The notes beneath the pieces are model-generated. The model was not told where the DNA came from. It worked only from the letters and a program-made list of their open reading frames with translations, and searched no databases. From NCBI GenBank assembly GCA_910579755.1, contig CAJTVB010000015.1:266-64265 (forward strand): DNA of 64,000 nt, written 5' to 3'. This document shows positions 60,534-64,000 of this stretch, in pieces; positions within the stretch are counted from its first letter, which is position 1, and each line of letters opens with the position of its first letter. Origin of the DNA: an uncultured Acetatifactor sp. GTDB taxonomy: Bacteria; Bacillota; Clostridia; Lachnospirales; Lachnospiraceae. Both the position numbers and the translations under genes were made by a program.

Positions 60534-61868
60534 ATGATTCGAAAGCTACGGAAAAAATTTATTCTCACAGCCGCCGGCGCACTGTTTGCCGTGATTGTGC
60601 TGATAATGGCCGCCGTGAACTGCGTCTTCTTTTTTCAGACCAGAGGGCTGTTGGATTCCCGCCTGAGCCAAATCATAAACAGCGGTTTCCAGACCCTTGC
60701 AGATTCAAAGCAGGAGACACCGCCCAATTTACCTGACGGAAGGCCGCCCGATGAAAGCCTGCCGCCCGGCCAGGCCGCACCCGTCCAGGAACCGCCGGAA
60801 AGCAAAGGTCTGTTCCGCCTTCTGCCCCGCCTGGAGGATCACCTCCGCCTTCGCCCGGAAGGATATCTGATTCGTCTGGACCCTCAGGGAGCCGTTACGG
60901 ATATCCTGCAGAAAGGCCCGGAAACCTATTCCCAATCGGAGCTGGCCCACATCGCCTCCACTCTTCTTGATAAGAAAAAGGACCAGGGCTGGCACCAATA
61001 TTTCCGGTTCCGGATCGTCTCCGACGAAGATACCGGTCCTATTTGTATTGCCCTGGTCAATGCGTCCTCGGAGCTGTACTCCATCCTGGCCATGCTGCTG
61101 ATCTCCTCTGCCATGGGAGCACTCAGCTTTCTGCTGGCACTGCTGATCATTATTCTGGCCTCCGGACGCGCGGTAAAGCCCATGGCGGAAAGTTACCTGC
61201 GGCAAAGGCAGTTTATCATGGATGCAGGACATGAGCTGAAGACACCCCTCACCGTGATTTCCGCCGACAATGAACTGGCCAGAATGCTTTTTGGTGACAG
61301 CGAATGGTTTGACGGCATCGACAAACAGACCGCCCGGATGAGCCGCCTGGTACAGGATTTGATCACTCTGGCCAAAATGGAGGAGGAACAAAAGTCGGTC
61401 TTTTCCTCCTTCGATCTGAGCGAAGCCGTGTACGATACGGCAAAATCCTTTGAGGGCCTGATCCGTTCCCGGGGAAAGCATCTGACCCTGGACATTGCCC
61501 CAGGCATCGTCTGTACCGGTGATGAATCCTCCCTCCGCCGAATCGTTTCCATCCTCCTGGATAACGCCGCCAAATACTGCGCCGACGAAGGAACCATCTC
61601 CGTAAACCTTTCTGCCCGCAGGCAGATCCGTCTGCAGGTGCTCAACGACCTGCGGCCTGGGGATACCTGTGATCCGAGCCAAATGTTTGATCGGTTTTAC
61701 CGGGCCGACAAAGCCCGGGCCTCTGACGGAAGCTGCGGACTGGGATTGTCCATCGCCAAATCCCTGGCGCAGCCCCACAAGGGTACTCTCCGGGCCAGAA
61801 TCCAGGATGGCAGGACGATCCTGCTGGAGCTTAAGCTTCCCGCCCCGCCGTCCCGCACCTTGCTGTAA
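60534..61868 (+). CDS. Two-component sensor histidine kinase
   Basis: A 444-residue membrane kinase. It has a first transmembrane helix near the N-terminus, an extracytoplasmic sensor of about 130 residues with a Pro-rich stretch (PNLPDGRPPDESLPPG), a second helix (MLLISSAMGALSFLLALLI), the phospho-acceptor His in AGHELKTPLTVI, and an ATPase domain with the N box LLDNAAKYC and G box GLGLSIAKS. It partners the response regulator just upstream. Confidence 0.94.
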   Translation: MIRKLRKKFILTAAGALFAVIVLIMAAVNCVFFFQTRGLLDSRLSQIINSGFQTLADSKQETPPNLPDGRPPDESLPPGQAAPVQEPPESKGLFRLLPRLEDHLRLRPEGYLIRLDPQGAVTDILQKGPETYSQSELAHIASTLLDKKKDQGWHQYFRFRIVSDEDTGPICIALVNASSELYSILAMLLISSAMGALSFLLALLIIILASGRAVKPMAESYLRQRQFIMDAGHELKTPLTVISADNELARMLFGDSEWFDGIDKQTARMSRLVQDLITLAKMEEEQKSVFSSFDLSEAVYDTAKSFEGLIRSRGKHLTLDIAPGIVCTGDESSLRRIVSILLDNAAKYCADEGTISVNLSARRQIRLQVLNDLRPGDTCDPSQMFDRFYRADKARASDGSCGLGLSIAKSLAQPHKGTLRARIQDGRTILLELKLPAPPSRTLL

Positions 61869-61881
61869 CCTGCAATTTTAA

Positions 61882-61915
61882 AAACGTCTCGCACAAAACC
61901 CTGCGGGCGCTTTTT
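61882..61915 (+). terminator. Intrinsic terminator after the histidine kinase gene
   Basis: A bulged stem (CGTCTCGCA with TGCGGGCG, including two G-U pairs) is followed by TTTTT, 14 nt after the stop. The next gene is convergent and ends here. The A-run on the other side could let it work both ways. Confidence 0.5.
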
Positions 61916-62699
61916 ATGCTATATCCTTCCTTTGATACCAGACAAACGCCGCGCCGATCCCCAGCAGGGCCAGCGCAATTCCCGCAGCCAGATATCCGCT
62001 GTTAAGACTCCCTTCGGCAACAATATCCGCTCCCTCTGCATAGCCGAAGGGCGTGATATATTTCAAAAAGCCTGCATCCTCGGTCAGGTTGGCAATGATA
62101 TTCAAAAAGTATGCAAGCGCCGCAATTCCAAGCCCTAACCCCTGCCCGCCTCTGCTCAGGAAGGCCGAGATGCCGAAGCATATGGACGCAATTTCCATTT
62201 GAAGAATCAGATAAGCCAAAAACAAAAGCACAAAGGTTTTTCCCTCGGGAGCTTCCCCCACCAAAAGCGCAGATACAAGGGAAATGCCCAGCACCGCACC
62301 GTTGAGGATCAAAATCTGCAGGAGCACAGCGCCAAGCTTCTGCAGCAAAACACTTCTTCTGCTCACAGGATGGGTAAGCAGGAACTCAGCGGTGCCTTCC
62401 TTTTCCTCGCCGGCCAGAGCACCGATCCCCAGCAGGGCCCCAAAGAGCGCGCCTCCCAGCCCCAGAACATTTCCGCATTCCACGGCGAAAAATCCCATAA
62501 ATTCACCGAAATTGACCCTGTCCATTCCAAATGCGGCGGAAAAGCTTCCCATTTCGGAAAACATCCCGCTGATCTCATTCATCTGACTTTCCATTTCCGG
62601 GTAAATCAAAATACAGATCCCCAGCAAAAATCCGATGACCACTGTCCACAAAATCAGCGCCTTTGCGCCCCGTCTTAACTCAGCTTTCAGAATCGTCAT
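61914..62699 (-). CDS. ABC-2 type transporter permease
   Basis: A 261-residue integral membrane protein with about six helices of the ABC-2 type (LILWTVVIGFLLGICILIY, VLGLGGALFGALLGIGALAG, LLQILILNGAVLGISLVSA and others). EEKEGTAEFLLTHPVSRR is a typical ABC-2 permease segment. The start lies inside the last 20 nt of the ATPase gene, so translation is coupled. GGAGG lies about 9 nt before it. With the ATPase it forms an exporter of unknown substrate. Confidence 0.9.
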   Translation of the reverse strand: MTILKAELRRGAKALILWTVVIGFLLGICILIYPEMESQMNEISGMFSEMGSFSAAFGMDRVNFGEFMGFFAVECGNVLGLGGALFGALLGIGALAGEEKEGTAEFLLTHPVSRRSVLLQKLGAVLLQILILNGAVLGISLVSALLVGEAPEGKTFVLLFLAYLILQMEIASICFGISAFLSRGGQGLGLGIAALAYFLNIIANLTEDAGFLKYITPFGYAEGADIVAEGSLNSGYLAAGIALALLGIGAAFVWYQRKDIA

Positions 62700-63576
62700 G
62701 GGCTTCGTCCTCCTCTCTGTAGAAATGCAGAAAGATCTCTTCCAGATCCGGTTCCACAATATTGATATCCGTCAGCGGAGCTGCCGCAAGGGCTTTCAAC
62801 AGTACATCCGGACTTCCGCTGTACAAAAAGGTCAGCGCATCTCCCGCCGCCTTCACATCCTTTATGCCATCCAGGGCCGGCGCATGGGAAATTCCCCGTA
62901 CCGTCACCCGCTTTGTATGGGTCTGCCCCAGACGGTCTATGGTGTCTGACACCAGAAGTCTGCCTCCCCGGATCACCCCGGCCTTCCTGCAGTGACGCTG
63001 TACCTCCGAAAGCACATGGGAGGAAAGAAATATCGTACTCCCTTTGGCATTGCGCTCTGTCAGGATGGCATAAAACTCTCTCTGCATCAGCGGGTCCAGC
63101 CCGCTGGTAGGCTCGTCCAGGATACAAAGCCTGGGGTTATGCTGCAGGGCACAGACAATGGAAACCTTTTTGCGGTTTCCCAGGGAAAGCTGGTTCACCT
63201 TCTTTTCCTGATCCAGCTCCAGCCTTTCACAGAGCCGCCCTGCTTCCTCCCTGCAGTCCCGGCCCCGGAGCCTTGCCGAGTACCGGATCACCTCTCCCAC
63301 CTTCATGCCGTGATAAAAGGATGCCTCCGAGGGCATATAGCCGATATCAGCGAGAATTTCTTCCCTGCGGCTTCTAATATCCCTGCCAAAGATTTCCGCC
63401 CTTCCCCCCGTGGCCGCGATCAGCCCCAGCAGTGTGCGGATGGTGGTGCTTTTCCCGGCTCCGTTGGGACCGATAAAACCGAAAAAATCCCCCTCCTCCA
63501 CCGCAAGATCGATGTCAATAATTCCCCTTGCCTTCCCGTAATATTTTGTCAGTGAACATGTCCGGATTGCATTCAT
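62680..63576 (-). CDS. ABC transporter ATP-binding protein
   Basis: A 298-residue ATPase with Walker A GPNGAGKSTTI, signature LSLGNRKKVSI (a variant of LSGGQ), Walker B LCILDEPTSGLD, and H-loop LSSHVLSE, followed by a ~80-residue C-terminal extension. The signature change is common in ABC-2 type exporters. The ATG at 63576 has GGAGGAG 7 nt upstream; a GTG two codons earlier is the alternative. It follows the TetR gene by 2 nt and overlaps the permease by 20 nt. Confidence 0.92.
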   Translation of the reverse strand: MNAIRTCSLTKYYGKARGIIDIDLAVEEGDFFGFIGPNGAGKSTTIRTLLGLIAATGGRAEIFGRDIRSRREEILADIGYMPSEASFYHGMKVGEVIRYSARLRGRDCREEAGRLCERLELDQEKKVNQLSLGNRKKVSIVCALQHNPRLCILDEPTSGLDPLMQREFYAILTERNAKGSTIFLSSHVLSEVQRHCRKAGVIRGGRLLVSDTIDRLGQTHTKRVTVRGISHAPALDGIKDVKAAGDALTFLYSGSPDVLLKALAAAPLTDINIVEPDLEEIFLHFYREEDEAHDDSES

Positions 63577-63578
63577 TC

Positions 63579-64000
63579 TCACTCCTCCTTCCGCAGGTAT
63601 ACATGTTTCCAGAACGCCAGCATTCTCTCAAAATCCTTCTCCAGCTTTTCCACATCCAGACTCCCGCCCTGCCGCAGGGCTTCCCAAAGATATCCTTCCG
63701 AAGCCAGATACATTTCATGATACATCTCCTTTAAATCCAGACCGGGAATAAACTGCTCAGGATCCAGCCTTGCCAGGGAATCAGCGGCCTTGATGTCAAA
63801 ATACTTCCGATAGCTTTCCTGTATGGCCGCGGCGATCTGTTCATCGTCCTCATAAAAGGCTCTTATGGCAAAGGACGCCATATCCGGATATTTTCGCATC
63901 ATCCTAAGCTTTGCCCGCATTCCCCGCTCCATCATCTCAAACAGATCATCGGGTTCATAGCATTGATACTCTGACAAGTACCGCGTGGTAATCCTGCAGG
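63579..64000 (-). CDS. TetR-family regulator, C-terminal part (runs off the window)
   Basis: The reading frame is open to the window edge, so the start lies beyond 64000. The visible ~140 residues (MASFAIRAFYEDDEQIAAAI, YHEMYLASEGYLWEALRQGG) resemble the C-terminal ligand-binding half of TetR proteins that control ABC exporters. The DNA-binding half is not in view, so the call is inferred. The stop lies 2 nt before the ABC ATPase start, so it probably regulates its own operon. Confidence 0.7.
   Translation of the reverse strand, partial: CRITTRYLSEYQCYEPDDLFEMMERGMRAKLRMMRKYPDMASFAIRAFYEDDEQIAAAIQESYRKYFDIKAADSLARLDPEQFIPGLDLKEMYHEMYLASEGYLWEALRQGGSLDVEKLEKDFERMLAFWKHVYLRKEE

Overview
The window reads as a chromosome segment of a low-to-moderate G+C anaerobic Firmicute, most likely a member of the Lachnospiraceae (Clostridia). 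This rests on AGGAGG-type ribosome sites, sigma-A type promoters, a single-chain PurL, ClpC and RadA genes without ctsR/mcsA/mcsB, DUF1854-linked ABC exporters, a GH2 beta-galactosidase and scattered Uma2-type genes. I could not identify a genus. Most of the segment is housekeeping DNA, almost all on the minus strand.

Layout. 1-5.1 kb is an accessory patch: a tRNA 3' end, an rlmD-like methyltransferase with a tandem-repeat N-terminus, a scrambled AAA-ATPase/PD-(D/E)XK pseudogene, a Uma2 gene, a sugar-phosphate isomerase-like gene, a small Rossmann-type ORF, and an orphan promoter-hairpin-terminator unit that looks like a small RNA. 5.2-13.1 kb carries argS, queH, a superoxide dismutase and carAB. 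13.2-19.4 kb carries an HDOD protein, purL, a TetR regulator and a small conserved protein. 19.7-22.0 kb is a plus-strand gene for a large, uncharacterised cyclic-nucleotide-binding-like protein. 22.1-30.0 kb holds tRNA-Trp, radA, clpC with a GntR regulator, a membrane SH3 protein with a repetitive tail and a zinc-ribbon protein.

30.0-33.6 kb is the purEMND operon. 33.7-37.0 kb has an M29-type aminopeptidase, two small membrane proteins and pyrE. 37.2-42.8 kb is a heterodimer-like ABC exporter pair flanking a DUF1854 protein; it is preceded by a promoter, a 22-codon ORF and an intrinsic terminator arranged like a ribosome-mediated attenuator. 42.8-48.8 kb is pepD, an AI-2E-type transporter and lacZ. 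48.8-54.2 kb carries cls, a flavin-binding-fold protein, a HAD phosphatase, a LysR regulator and purA with a structured leader.

54.2-56.1 kb has a second Uma2 gene, a hairpin element related to one at 1.56 kb, and a double-GNAT protein. 56.1-61.9 kb is a VTC-domain/DUF4956/carbohydrate-binding lipoprotein operon divergent from a two-component system; a direct repeat of OmpR-type geometry lies between them. 61.9 kb to the end is an ABC-2 type permease, its ATPase and a TetR gene cut by the window edge.

Working together, the metabolic genes cover parts of de novo purine synthesis (purL, purE, purM, purN, purD, purA) and pyrimidine synthesis (carAB, pyrE). The most interesting candidates for new biology are the attenuator-like leader of the DUF1854 ABC operon, the VTC/DUF4956/lipoprotein locus with its probable response-regulator site, and the orphan small-RNA unit at 4.9-5.1 kb.
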